64,000 bases of DNA from assembly GCA_963823675.1 (NCBI GenBank), contig CAWGMT010000013.1, forward strand, positions 1,116,001 to 1,180,000. Direction: 5' to 3'. Below, piece after piece: positions 9,622 through 18,517 of this stretch. This DNA is from CAWGMT01 sp963823675. Lineage in GTDB: Bacteria > Planctomycetota > Planctomycetia > Isosphaerales > Isosphaeraceae. The stretch's first letter is position 1. Every line of letters begins with the position of its first letter. Under the pieces are notes generated by a model, which ran no database searches, was not told the DNA's origin, and saw only the letters and a list, made by a program, of their open reading frames with translations. The translations under genes were made by a program, and so were the position numbers.

Positions 9622-9912
9622 ATGCACATCATCTCGCGGAAGGCGCTGCGGGAATTCTGGGAGACACACTCGGGCGCCGAGTTGCCACTTCGTCAGTGGG
9701 AATCCATCGTCAGACGGGCCGATTGGCGAGATTGGGCCGAGCTGAAAGTGACCTACGGTAGCGCCGATAAGGTTGAAAAATACGTCGTGTTCAACGTCGG
9801 CGGTAACAAGTATCGGCTGATTGCGATCGTCAGTTACCCGAAGGGAAAGGTCTACATCCAGCATGTGCTGACCCACAAGGAGTACGACCGTGGCACGTGG
9901 AAAGACGACTGA
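9622..9912 (+). CDS. higB: HigB-family toxin (mRNA interferase)
   Basis: This 96-residue protein matches the RelE/HigB fold: MHIISRKALREFWETH at the start, then the core NVGGNKYRLIAIVSYPKGKV and the C-terminal stretch VYIQHVLTHKEYDRG. HigB toxins cleave mRNA on the ribosome. The next gene begins inside its 3' end (9890) and encodes an XRE-type antitoxin, the toxin-first order typical of higBA. Length is standard. Confidence 0.88.
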   Translation: MHIISRKALREFWETHSGAELPLRQWESIVRRADWRDWAELKVTYGSADKVEKYVVFNVGGNKYRLIAIVSYPKGKVYIQHVLTHKEYDRGTWKDD

Positions 9913-10333
9913 GGTCCGGCCCCCAGACCGGACGAGCGACCGCTACTTCGTTCTGGTCCAGGAGCTTCCTCTGCGCCCGCTCCGTTCCGACAGGGACCTG
10001 GATCGGGCCATCGCGATGATCGACCGGCTCCTGGCCCGGGGTGGGTTAGCCGGGGATGAGGAGGATTACCTCGACGTGCTCTCCGACCTGGTCGAGAAGT
10101 ACGAGGACCAGCGCTACCCGATCGAGCCGGTCTCCGGCCTCGACGCGCTGCGGCACCTGGTCGAGTCGAGCGGCAAGACGCAGGCGACCGTCGCCGCGGA
10201 GGCGGGGCTGCCCGAGTCGACGCTGTCGGAGGTCCTCTTGGGCAGACGCAGGCTCAATACCCGGCACGTCGGCATTCTGGCCCGCTACTTCCGGATCGAT
10301 CCGGGCGTCCTTCTCGACGCGCCAGCCGAGTAG
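9890..10333 (+). CDS. higA: HigA-family antitoxin (XRE helix-turn-helix)
   Basis: This 147-residue protein has a C-terminal XRE-type helix-turn-helix (SSGKTQATVAAEAGLPESTLSEVLLGRRRLN, about 92-122) preceded by an acidic N-terminal region likely to bind HigB. HigA proteins neutralise the toxin and repress the shared promoter. It starts at a GTG inside higB (23-bp overlap), so the pair is translationally coupled. Confidence 0.88.
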   Translation: MARGKTTEVRPPDRTSDRYFVLVQELPLRPLRSDRDLDRAIAMIDRLLARGGLAGDEEDYLDVLSDLVEKYEDQRYPIEPVSGLDALRHLVESSGKTQATVAAEAGLPESTLSEVLLGRRRLNTRHVGILARYFRIDPGVLLDAPAE

Positions 10334-10543
10334 GATGCGTCGGGCTTGCGCCGACAGTTTGGGACGATCCCGGCGACTGTGTCGCGACTTCGTGAACTCC
10401 CCCCTGTCGCTATTCGAGGAATTTGGCCCTTTTCCGCCGCCGAACTGCCGCCACTCGCGCCCATCCAGGCAGGTCCGAGGGCAGAGGGGCTCCTCATTTG
10501 AACATCGCCACGCGAACCCATGACCCGAACGGAGTCCATTCGC

Positions 10544-11080
10544 TCATGGCTTTTTCTCCGGGTTATTCCGGGGCGTTTTGATCCCGTCCCGTTCCTTCCG
10601 CCACTTGGCCGCCTCGTCCTTCTTGCCGGTCGCCTCATAGAGTTGCACCAGGCGCTCCATGGCTTCGGGCAGGCGGATCTTGCCCTGCTGCGGGATCGTC
10701 TTCTCGCGCTCTTTCAGCCCCTCGTAGCCGGCCAGGAGCAGCGTCTCTGCCTCGGCATCCTTCTTCTGGCCCAGAAGCGCGCCGCCGAGCAGCGACTTGG
10801 TGTTGAAAGTGGACCAGACATCGGGCCCGGTCTTCTCGCGGATGGCCAGGCACTCGCGGAGGAGCGGCTCGGCCTCGATCCATTTTTTCTGCTCCAGGAG
10901 GCCCAGTCCGTGCTGGGCGAGTAATCCGGCCAGTTGCGGGCTGTCGTTGGGGAGCGCCTTGCGGACCTCGGGCAGTTGCTGGAGGAGCCAGGCGAGGCTC
11001 GGCGGACCGGACGCCTTCTTCAACACCTCCGCCGCGTCGGCCCAGAGCTGGGTGCACGCCTTCTGATCTTCGCCTGACAC
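10544..11080 (-). pseudogene. C-terminal fragment of a TPR protein
   Basis: The 178 codons encode tetratricopeptide-like repeats (LAGLLAQHGLGLLEQKKW, then STFNTKSLLGGALLGQKKDAEAE). This resembles the C-terminal TPR block of large planctomycete Ser/Thr kinase fusions. No kinase or N-terminal part is present. The reading frame begins five bases from the left terminus of the transposon remnant at 11085, and no TPR sequence continues beyond the right terminus. It is therefore interpreted as the stranded 3' end of a larger gene. Confidence 0.55.
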
Positions 11081-11084
11081 GACG

Positions 11085-11724
11085 GGGACGGAAACGGTGA
11101 CACAGCTAGTTAGCGGTCGGGGGAACCGGGACCGGGACGGCTTTCGGTTCTTTTGCGTTTGGCATTGCCTGCACTTACCTGGCGCAAGTTCGCCATGCCG
11201 TCCGCAGCTTGGCTCGCTTTGCGGGGCCGGCCTTCCGGACGAAACGTGTGCTGCAAGCCCAGTTGGCTTACAGTTTGCATCACCCAGTCGTCCGCGCCAT
11301 AGGGTCGTCCTCTGGCGAGGCTCACCCGCACTCGGTCTAATTGCTTCGCGGTTAGAGGGGAATTGACGCGAACCGTCAAGTTCGTCGGCCGTTCCACCGG
11401 CCGGGGCGATAGCAACGCTTTGACCACCTTCTCACCGTGTGCCCTCGACCACAGACTGCTCCAGCGCCAAAGCTCCGCCCGCTCGACAAGCCCCGCCGAC
11501 AAAGGCTTTCGCTCGACATAGCGCAGGAGGGGCAGGAGATGGTCGTCACATTGCATCGGGAAGCTCCTGAATCGTCCCTGATAGAGAGGTCCGCAGCCCA
11601 CGGTAAACAAGCCCGCCAGGTGCTGCTCTCGCTGTTCTAGGCATAACGCTGAATGGTACCAAAACGACGGCGCGGCCACGATACTTGCTGCGTCCCGGTT
11701 TCCGTCCCGTCCCGGTTTCCGTCC
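11085..11724 (-). mobile_element. REP-associated transposase (RAYT) element, internally deleted
   Basis: Inverted termini GGGACGGAAACGG (left) and GGTTTCCGTCCC (right, present twice) enclose a Y1-type transposase remnant. The start is recognisable on the minus strand as MPRTARAAPGGLVY (ATG at about 11642-11644). The C-terminal half is recognisable from GPLYQGRFRSFP through LRYVERKPLSAGLVERAELWRW to a GRPRK-type ending. The middle (about 70 residues, including the HUH metal-binding motif and the stretch leading to the catalytic Tyr) is missing, and the two ends are out of frame. It cannot be an active transposase. Confidence 0.75.
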
Positions 11725-12189
11725 AAAGAAAGTTGTATCCGGCGGGCCGACGCGTACCATCGCCTCCACTCAGGCCAATGACGGCCTGCCGGATACAATC
11801 TCGTTGAACCGAGCCGCCGGGCACGGCTTCTGCTCTACATGGAATTTGAATCGCTGGGTAATTGCCGTGGTCCGCGCAAACCCCTGGCCGATGAAGACAA
11901 GCCCGGGCGAGCCAAGACCAGCGTGCGGGGGTGCAACTGGTATTATGCCCACCGCGCAGCGGTTTAGTTCAACTCGGTGATCCGCTGCTGACCATCGGGC
12001 CAGGCGCGGTCGGCTCCTTCGACGACAAGATCGCTGACACCGCCGCGGGTCGGACCGGGGGTCTGCCAATGGTGTGAGGCTGCCCTGTAACCGGGAGATC
12101 TTCGGTCGGCGGATCCGGCGGCGACCGTTCGAGTGCCCGCAGAACCGCGCCGAGCCATTCCGTGCACCTTTTCGATCGTCCGGAGTCAT
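11725..12189. other. No recognisable gene
   Basis: About 460 bp between the transposon remnant and the DUF1559 gene. A minus-strand frame ending near 11964 has a plausible protein-like tail (SDLVVEGADRAWPDGQQRI) but no start or family match. It could be the 3' end of a decayed gene. Confidence 0.4.
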
Positions 12190-13110
12190 TTAGAATTGAT
12201 CGCTACCCACAACCTCGCCGCCCGCCCGCGTTGAGAGTGCCTCGAATACCCGAGGCGAGACCGTATCCTTCACGAACCGAACGTTGCCGTCGGCGAACAG
12301 GAAGTTAGCACCGCCGCGGTGCTGGCTCGCGAACCCGCCTGGCCCCGATCGCCTGTCGTTGGGGGGCGTGGGAACGGCGAGGGTGAGGAGGGCGGTCAAG
12401 CCGCAATGTTGCCGAGGCCAACTGGGATCTGTACAAAAGCGTCCGACGGGAATGAAGATGGCCCCAAGCCAGGTCGCGTCGGCGTAATTCCTCGAGCGCT
12501 CGCCGATCAAAATGGTCGTGCTGGCTCCGTCCGTGATCTCACTCAACGTCACCTTCGAATTGCGGAAGAATACGCCTTCGGCGTTCTCCTCGTGAGTCCC
12601 GATATCATAGTAGCCGGACGACGCGACGTATTGACTCGCCGTAACGTCGTCGAAGCCGATCTCCCAATTCGTCCTCTCGAAGCGGACCGGCCCTGAGCCG
12701 CCCGAACTGGGGCAGAGAAAAACCTGAAGAGAAGTCCGCCGAACCGTGTCCTGTTGGGGGAACTGCATCGGAAAGGACTGGTTGATGCAGTTGTACAGAG
12801 AAACCTGCTCCGCGTACGCAAGTGAGTACACCGCCCACCCGAAAGCGGGCTGGTAGTTCCGCCAGCCCGGGACACTGGGGGCGTTGGTGTAATACCCCGG
12901 CGGGAATGTGCCATATGCCGTTTCCCGCGAGTTTAGGGCGAGCCCGATCTGCTTCAAGTTGTTAATGCATTGAATCCGTCGGGCGCTCTCGCGGGACTCC
13001 TGAACAGCCGCCAGCAACAGCGCCGTCAGAAGACCCAAAATCGCGATGCTGACCAGGACCTCGATCAGCGTAAATGCGGGGTGAACGATCCTCACTCGCT
13101 CGCCGCTCAT
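12190..13110 (-). CDS. DUF1559 pseudopilin-like protein (cassette A)
   Basis: The protein begins MSGERVRIVHPAFTLIEVLV, a type IV prepilin cleavage/methylation motif (FTLIEV) followed by a hydrophobic helix, and then RRIQCINNLKQIGLALNS, the hallmark of the DUF1559 family that is greatly expanded in planctomycetes. The C-terminus has the characteristic HRGGANFLFADGNVRFV stretch. Such proteins are thought to be exported or assembled like type II pseudopilins, but their role is unknown. An upstream ATG at 13170 would add 20 residues. It is the last gene of the minus-strand cassette that starts near 17.7 kb. Confidence 0.85.
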   Translation of the reverse strand: MSGERVRIVHPAFTLIEVLVSIAILGLLTALLLAAVQESRESARRIQCINNLKQIGLALNSRETAYGTFPPGYYTNAPSVPGWRNYQPAFGWAVYSLAYAEQVSLYNCINQSFPMQFPQQDTVRRTSLQVFLCPSSGGSGPVRFERTNWEIGFDDVTASQYVASSGYYDIGTHEENAEGVFFRNSKVTLSEITDGASTTILIGERSRNYADATWLGAIFIPVGRFCTDPSWPRQHCGLTALLTLAVPTPPNDRRSGPGGFASQHRGGANFLFADGNVRFVKDTVSPRVFEALSTRAGGEVVGSDQF

Positions 13111-13212
13111 CGCCTGTGCCCTTTCATGACGCTCGGCCGTAAGGCCAGGGAAAGAGTCGAACATTTCCACAACTCCGGGTACGATGCGTAATTAGCACGC
13201 GTAACAGGGGAA

Positions 13213-14100
13213 TCAAACATCCATCCGCCGACAATCGATTCGCGGCGTAGTGACAGGGCCGAGCCAGCACGGTAGCCTGCGCAACGGCTCGACCGAAAGG
13301 GGGTCGATCCCCATCTCCAGGCAAGCCATGGCATCCACTGACGCGAGCTTCGTACCGCACACCATCGCGAATTGTCTTGACGCTGGGGTCACCACCATGT
13401 TGATGGTATAGTCGGCTTCAATGGTGGAGACCGTGTTGATCGCAAGGTCTGCTAAACTCTCTACTTCTCCGACGGGCGATGACCGGCGCGTCTCATCGCT
13501 GTTGATTAGTCCCAAGCTAGAGAACGAAGAGAGGCCGACTGTAGTCGGCGGTGAGACCAGGGAACAGAGGACGAGCAACCTGCCCTGAGCCAGGATGACG
13601 GGCACATCGAGCGTCAAGCGGCCACTGAATCGCATCTGGCAGTACACCCGCTTCACCGCTCGCTTTTCGCGGCTCAAATCAGTGTAGAGCACATCCGAAT
13701 CCTTGGACCTACGCGGCTGCACATCGGAGCAGAGAGTAACGCCCTTGGCCCCCCTGGTAAGCAGGTGACATGCGATCGCATCCTGCATATCAAGAAACGT
13801 CTCGATCGGTGAGCCGGGCTGACCCGCAAGGGCGGGCGACACCATGAGTACGTCCCTGCCTGCGACCTGGTTTGCTAGAAGGCCCGCGGCAACATCTCCG
13901 ATCCGATCGCGTCCCGCCGTTCCCGTGAGCCGAATGACGTCCACCCTGGCCCTTAAAGCGACCGAGTTGGATGCCGGTGGGGTCGGGACAGGAGACCTCT
14001 GACAACCGGAGACCTTGGACAGTCCAGCGGCCACACCGGAGTAGAGCAGTCCCCTCCGCAAGGCCATTCGTCGGTTTAGATTCACGCCACGATGCTCCAT
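13213..14100 (-). CDS. Exported lipoprotein of unknown function (cassette A)
   Basis: No family was recognised. From the ATG at 14100 the 295-residue product opens MEHRGVNLNRRMALRRGLLY, with twin arginines, a hydrophobic stretch and then a lipobox-like LSKVSGC, so export and lipidation (possibly by Tat) are likely. The remaining sequence is mixed alpha/beta with no visible catalytic motif. It lies 26 bp downstream of the membrane-anchored LolA-like gene and 100 bp upstream of the DUF1559 gene, so it is probably in the same transcription unit. The frame is open upstream to 14265, but that part overlaps the preceding gene. Confidence 0.6.
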   Translation of the reverse strand: MEHRGVNLNRRMALRRGLLYSGVAAGLSKVSGCQRSPVPTPPASNSVALRARVDVIRLTGTAGRDRIGDVAAGLLANQVAGRDVLMVSPALAGQPGSPIETFLDMQDAIACHLLTRGAKGVTLCSDVQPRRSKDSDVLYTDLSREKRAVKRVYCQMRFSGRLTLDVPVILAQGRLLVLCSLVSPPTTVGLSSFSSLGLINSDETRRSSPVGEVESLADLAINTVSTIEADYTINMVVTPASRQFAMVCGTKLASVDAMACLEMGIDPLSVEPLRRLPCWLGPVTTPRIDCRRMDV

Positions 14101-14126
14101 ATGGCAGCAGCCTTTCCGAAAACCGA

Positions 14127-15266
14127 TCACGCGAGGCCCGAAGGACCGCCGCCGATCCTTCCGCGAGCAGATCCGGCCGACCTCACCCGCGTGAAAAGCA
14201 AGATCCCCAGTATGATCGTCAAGACGGCAAACGTGCAGCCGAGCATGACTGTGGTGAGCCGCCATTTCCGCAATGGCTGGCCCTGGGTAAGGTCGAACCT
14301 GGCCTGCTTGATCGCCCCCTCCAGCCCGCGCTCGCCCAGGCCCGTCGTTCGATAGTCCACACCGACGATCTGGTTCTCCACTTGTGCCCGGTCAGGAATC
14401 GTTATATGAAGCTCTTTATCGGCGACCGACCCTGCCTTGACGCTCTGCACAAGCACCCTGAGCACGAGCGAGGGGCGCCCCGTATTCTTAGTGATCTTAT
14501 TGTCATAGTTGTACTTTTCCTGCACCTGCAAGTAAGGAAACCAGCAATCGCCATGGATGCGCCTCCACGCACCATTTTCGGTGATCTCGACGACCTTGTC
14601 CGTCTTGGCGTCGCGAAGCTCGCGGCGGCAGACGGCGTGGCCCAGGGCTGGCGCGATCCAGAAGACGTCCTTGCCATCTCTACGCTTGTAAACGTCGCAA
14701 ACTTGCCCCTTGATCGCCTCCCGTCCTGCAAAGGCGTATTCGCTCTGCGAGAGGGCGCTCGGCAGCCAGTAGTCAGACCTGTGTGGCTCCCCCAGGACGT
14801 AGTCCTGGTCGGCCTCGGCAAAGAAAAGGAACCTGAGCGGGAAGAGGATGCTGCAGCTCCAGCCCTGGCGATATGGGGTGATCTGCACGAAGCGCCAGTC
14901 GCGACCTGCGCCCAGCCCAGATTCAAAGTTGTACTCACCCTCGCGCTCCCGCGGCTGGTGGTCTTCATGATTCCAGCCCGCTAACTTCGTGTAGATCCGT
15001 GGCCATTTCGCGATGACAGTCCCCTCCGCCCCATCCTCCCAGTGGAAGTGGCCGGTAGCGCGATCCTGGAAAACGTTGAGCTTGTAGCCAACACGGACAC
15101 CACCCGGGATCCTCAAAAACTGTTGGTGTGATCGGTCGATCGCCTCGGCCAATTTGTCGGGGCCCAGGCCGGTCGCGGCAGAGCGCGCGGACAGCATGCT
15201 CATCAGCATCAGGGCGCCGCAAGCCCTTCGGAAGATCCAAGCCAGAGGGGTTGTCCGGCTGAGCAT
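14127..15266 (-). CDS. Exported, C-terminally membrane-anchored LolA-like protein (cassette A)
   Basis: The product of about 379 residues has an N-terminal signal sequence (FRRACGALMLMSMLSARSAA) and a single C-terminal transmembrane helix (LTTVMLGCTFAVLTIILGIL) followed by basic residues. The domain between them has the alternating beta pattern of LolA/outer-membrane-lipoprotein-carrier-like proteins, but this is weak inference. The start at 15266 has an AAGGAG site 9 nt upstream. The protein at 21217-22386 has the same layout (signal, beta-rich domain, C-terminal helix) and occupies the mirrored cassette, so the two are likely counterparts. Confidence 0.6.
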   Translation of the reverse strand: MLSRTTPLAWIFRRACGALMLMSMLSARSAATGLGPDKLAEAIDRSHQQFLRIPGGVRVGYKLNVFQDRATGHFHWEDGAEGTVIAKWPRIYTKLAGWNHEDHQPREREGEYNFESGLGAGRDWRFVQITPYRQGWSCSILFPLRFLFFAEADQDYVLGEPHRSDYWLPSALSQSEYAFAGREAIKGQVCDVYKRRDGKDVFWIAPALGHAVCRRELRDAKTDKVVEITENGAWRRIHGDCWFPYLQVQEKYNYDNKITKNTGRPSLVLRVLVQSVKAGSVADKELHITIPDRAQVENQIVGVDYRTTGLGERGLEGAIKQARFDLTQGQPLRKWRLTTVMLGCTFAVLTIILGILLFTRVRSAGSARGRIGGGPSGLA

Positions 15267-15316
15267 GGCAGAGCTCCTTGGTCGGCTCAAGGTGTGATGG
15301 AATCTCGATCCCGTGG

Positions 15317-16432
15317 CTAGGTTACGGCCGGGCCCTCCGCTGCCTCCTGATGAAGCAAGACGCGGTACGCTTCAAGCACCTCGACGCCGGCGAGAAGACA
15401 AAGGGCCCGGCCGATGTGGGTGAACAGATGATAATTGTTGTTAATTTCTGCAGTTGGGAGTCTTTCGGCTACGTCGAGCGCGAAGGCGATCGCCTTTCGG
15501 ACGCATCGCTCGCTCGGACGACATTCGGGCGGTGCGATGGCAATCCACTCGAGATGATGACCGACAAGAGTCAAGGCGGCGAAATGCGAATCGTCCTTAT
15601 TGGATCTCGATGCGGCCGTACCCGCAGCCCAGCGATGCGGCCACGTCCCATCCTCGGTCTGGTGTGTTTCCAGGCATCCCGATATGGAGCGGAGATGTTC
15701 CTCGGCCCGACGGGCGATGGACCGGCTGAGAAAATTCTCCCTCCGATCCAGGCCCAAGACCACGCACAGCGTGTACGGCAAGTGCGTGCCGAAGCATGCC
15801 CCCTCACCCATCCTTCGATCGCACATATATTGCGTAACCTTGTCGAAGGTGAAGGTCTCGCCAAATCGATTGGTCCAACCAGGCAGTGGGACAAGATAGC
15901 GAGCTAAGGCCTCGAGGCTCCACTCCAACTCCTGGCCAAGGTCGAAATGCGACACGGCGTACTGGAGGATCTGACCGACGTTCGACTCCCCGTTTCGCGT
16001 GCGCACCCCTGTCTCCGCGGTGATGCCCAATTCGCCACAAACTCTGAGCAGTTTATCGATGTGGCCCAACCCTCCTACGAAGGAGACGGACGGCGAGTAG
16101 TCTAAGCGGACGCCGTCGTTGGTGAGCACCGAGAGCGGTTCGGCTCGCCCCCGCGTGACAGCTCGAAAGAAGGCGTCGTCCAGGAACAGGGTGAGGAGCT
16201 CGCGGCCCGTGAAGACGCGCGTTCCGAAAGGGCTTGGATATTTGTTGATGTCGAAAACCGCCCGGTGTCCCCAGAGCCTTAGCGCATGGATTGACTTGTC
16301 GATCCGGAACTTATCCCAGGTCGGCAGCAGGCGTGCCAGGACAACTTTCAGCCGCGCCGTCGATATCGAGTCAGCAAACTGGTGCCCTGGGGTAAGTGTG
16401 CTCGCCCGCGGCTTGAAGGTCGGCTCTGGCAC
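15317..16432 (-). CDS. Predicted alpha/alpha-toroid protein with a QW-like motif (cassette A)
   Basis: This 371-residue protein is mostly helical and contains ISGCLETHQTEDGTWPHRW at about 250-268. The QTEDGTW part fits the QW motif (Q-x(2-5)-G-x-W) of squalene-cyclase/prenyltransferase-type toroids. GEGACFGTH (about 209-217) provides a Cys and His pair. No terpene-cyclase DxDD motif was seen, so the substrate is unknown. The GTG start is well supported by AGGAGGG 7 nt upstream. It lies 13 bp after the C39-like peptidase gene and about 50 bp before the LolA-like gene, so all three are probably co-transcribed. Absent from the mirrored cassette. Confidence 0.55.
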   Translation of the reverse strand: MPEPTFKPRASTLTPGHQFADSISTARLKVVLARLLPTWDKFRIDKSIHALRLWGHRAVFDINKYPSPFGTRVFTGRELLTLFLDDAFFRAVTRGRAEPLSVLTNDGVRLDYSPSVSFVGGLGHIDKLLRVCGELGITAETGVRTRNGESNVGQILQYAVSHFDLGQELEWSLEALARYLVPLPGWTNRFGETFTFDKVTQYMCDRRMGEGACFGTHLPYTLCVVLGLDRRENFLSRSIARRAEEHLRSISGCLETHQTEDGTWPHRWAAGTAASRSNKDDSHFAALTLVGHHLEWIAIAPPECRPSERCVRKAIAFALDVAERLPTAEINNNYHLFTHIGRALCLLAGVEVLEAYRVLLHQEAAEGPAVT

Positions 16433-16445
16433 GGCACGGCCCTCC

Positions 16446-17105
16446 TCATCGGACTCTCAAGCTGAGGAGCACGATCAGGACGAACACCGCGCCGCACCCG
16501 ATCGCGAGCCACTGGTCTGCGCGATTATAGCCCTGAATGTCGAGTGGCCCCTGATCCGGCTTGGCGAGGACGTAGCCTGAGAATGCTCGGTTGAATAGGC
16601 CTTTCGAGATGCGGTTGAGGTTACCCGTCGTTCCATCGATGACCTCTACGGTGTCCTCGGTGTTGTTGTAGACAACCACAAAATGCCCCTTCACGTCTGG
16701 TCCGTCTCCGTCGCCTAGTAGCGCGATCACAGGGTGCTCCACACGATCCATACCCTGGGGCGAGACCTTAAGGACGCTCATCTCCAGGCCATACCGCGTG
16801 CCGGCAGTTTTCAATTCGAGTAGTGTGGCGCCATCCAGTGTCGTGCGAACCTCGTTCTTGAGCTTATCGTATGAAATCTGTCTACCGTGCAGCCGCAGAA
16901 TCACATAGAGGCAGTTGAGGCCGCAATACGGGCCGGTCTGCCAGATATCCATAGCCTCGATCTTTGCATAGCCATCGGCAACTCTCAAACGCGTATTGAT
17001 ACGGGCTTTGTCGATCTTGATGTAATCGTCAGAGAGCTTCACCCCTCCAGAACGAGAATCACCCTGCTCGAAACACACCAAGAGCATGGCGAGAAGGAGA
17101 TGCAT
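16446..17105 (-). CDS. Membrane-anchored C39-like cysteine peptidase (cassette A)
   Basis: From the ATG at 17105 the 219-residue protein has a signal-like N-terminus (MHLLLAMLLVCF), a peptidase C39-like domain, and a C-terminal transmembrane helix (WLAIGCGAVFVLIVLLSLRV). The likely catalytic residues are all present: Gln56 and Cys61 in WQTGPYCGLN, His141 in KGHFVVVY and Asp157 in VEVIDG. C39 peptidases usually cleave double-glycine leaders as part of an ABC exporter, but no ABC domain is present here, so the protein belongs to the stand-alone C39-like group. The neighbouring Cys-rich protein is a candidate substrate (inference). Confidence 0.72.
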   Translation of the reverse strand: MHLLLAMLLVCFEQGDSRSGGVKLSDDYIKIDKARINTRLRVADGYAKIEAMDIWQTGPYCGLNCLYVILRLHGRQISYDKLKNEVRTTLDGATLLELKTAGTRYGLEMSVLKVSPQGMDRVEHPVIALLGDGDGPDVKGHFVVVYNNTEDTVEVIDGTTGNLNRISKGLFNRAFSGYVLAKPDQGPLDIQGYNRADQWLAIGCGAVFVLIVLLSLRVR

Positions 17106-17350
17106 CGGTGAGGTGCTTCGTGGGTTGTCGAAGAATGAGTGGTCCGTGTTGACGAATTTCGACCAAGGCTCCGAAGGCAGAAGGACCTGCGCCAAACAGC
17201 CACCGACTTGTATGCCTTTGTGGCGTCAGGGGTTACGACGAGTTTTTCAACACCACCTAGGGTTGGCCTAACGAGAACTTGGTCCAGAAGGCAGTTTGTC
17301 CGGAGGGCGAAGCTCTCGCCGAACTGGTCTCTTCCGGTCAACGCTGGAGG

Positions 17351-17674
17351 TCAGGGGGGCGGAACTGTGCAACCGTCGTCGGGCCACGTCGGATACTCGC
17401 AATCACTACTATCGTTTCCCTCATCGCAGTCCACGAACACTTGTTGCAAGCTTCCCATCGCGCCTACGCCCGTGTTGACGATCGGGCTGCAAGGACTTGT
17501 GCAGTAGTCCGTGTTTGTGTTGCCTTTAGATGAGTTGCATTGGGTTTGTGCGCCGTAGAGTCGGCTCGCTCGATCGGCACTGACGAATTCCACGCGGCCG
17601 AAGCCGACGATGGAGACTGCTGATGAGAGGCCGAGCGTGATGAGCGCCGCGGCGAGTGCTTTCGGGATCCGCAT
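17351..17674 (-). CDS. Small exported Cys-rich protein (cassette A)
   Basis: A 107-residue protein with a strong start signal (AAAGGAG 8 nt upstream of the ATG at 17674). A basic N-terminus and hydrophobic stretch (KALAAALITLGLSSAVSIVG) indicate export. The mature part has six Cys (46, 58, 62, 83, 92, 102) and ends DDGCTVPPP. The C-terminal CT[VI]PP motif is shared with the Cys-rich protein at 20686-21132. No known family was recognised. Between it and the C39-like gene lie about 250 bp without a gene. It could be a secreted peptide, a surface component or a peptidase substrate. Confidence 0.68.
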   Translation of the reverse strand: MRIPKALAAALITLGLSSAVSIVGFGRVEFVSADRASRLYGAQTQCNSSKGNTNTDYCTSPCSPIVNTGVGAMGSLQQVFVDCDEGNDSSDCEYPTWPDDGCTVPPP

Positions 17675-18130
17675 CAGATCGCTCCTTTCCTTCTGATCGA
17701 AAACGATAGTGCCTGAAAAGCCGACCACGCGGCCGGCATAGGGGCCGGTTCTTGAATCGCCGATGACTGGTCTTCGGAACGGAGGAGGGGGCTTTTTTCA
17801 CGTGTGTCGGGCGACATCCATCGCGGACGGTGCACATGGTCGCCCCCTGGCGCCAGTCGGTATTTCGACAGTTTGGACGAACCCGCAACGTAAGTCCGTT
17901 CGATTTGAGCGATATCGACCCACTCTGGAGCGGTGTGTGTCGCGACAAATTCATGGGTGAGTTTGGACGGTTTCTCCCGGAGGATATAGCCGGCGGAGAC
18001 GGATTCGCCGGAGATCCTGGGAGCGCAGTCCGGAACGGTCGCCAGAGCCTGGATGAGTGCGTCGCATCGTGTAGGGATGCACCCTGCGACGTTCTTTAGT
18101 ATCCAAGCCCATGTTGATCTCGCACATGCA
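17674..18130 (-). pseudogene. DUF1573-like lipoprotein remnant (cassette A)
   Basis: A minus-strand frame ending in a TGA that overlaps the ATG of the small Cys-rich gene encodes TWAWILKNVAGC (lipobox-like) and then a DUF1573-like stretch (EKPSKLTHEFVATHTAPEW and SSKLSKYRLAPGGDHV). That corresponds to the first 60 residues or so of the domain found in the plus-strand gene at 18518. The remainder is not domain-like, and there is no good start codon. I read it as a decayed or frameshifted homologue; an alternative is unrelated noise in a high-GC frame. Confidence 0.4.
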
Positions 18131-18165
18131 GCAAAGTTTGCCGGTTGCGAGAACGCAAAAAGGAA

Positions 18166-18177
18166 GGGGGGGGGGGG
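18166..18177. repeat. G12 homopolymer
   Basis: Twelve consecutive G (C on the minus strand), upstream of or at the extreme 5' end of the minus-strand cassette. It mirrors a C12 run at 18606-18617 on the other side of the divergent intergenic region. Runs of this length are rare in bacteria and prone to slippage. Confidence 0.85.
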
Positions 18178-18517
18178 CGATTTGGGGCCGGCCTTGGAAT
18201 CCCAGGGGTTCCTGTACCTGGAGGCAATCCGTGATCGGTCGATCCGGTAATCAGGACAGCGACGTGGGGATACCAAATCCGTGAGATCACAAGAGGAAGC
18301 TCCGGGGATGGTCGATCACGAACTCGCTTTGATCTGTGCCTTAACTATTATCAAGCGACAGCGGCGGCGCCAAGGTTCCTCTCAGGAAAAAAAGTTCTTG
18401 ACTTCTTTGCGGCCCACACATTAAGCTTTTTTTGGAAACGAGATTTTTCCCAAACCAACATTTTTTGACGCGGCTGCTCGATCCCAATCGGTCGTTCCCG
18501 AAAGCTTCGGATACACC

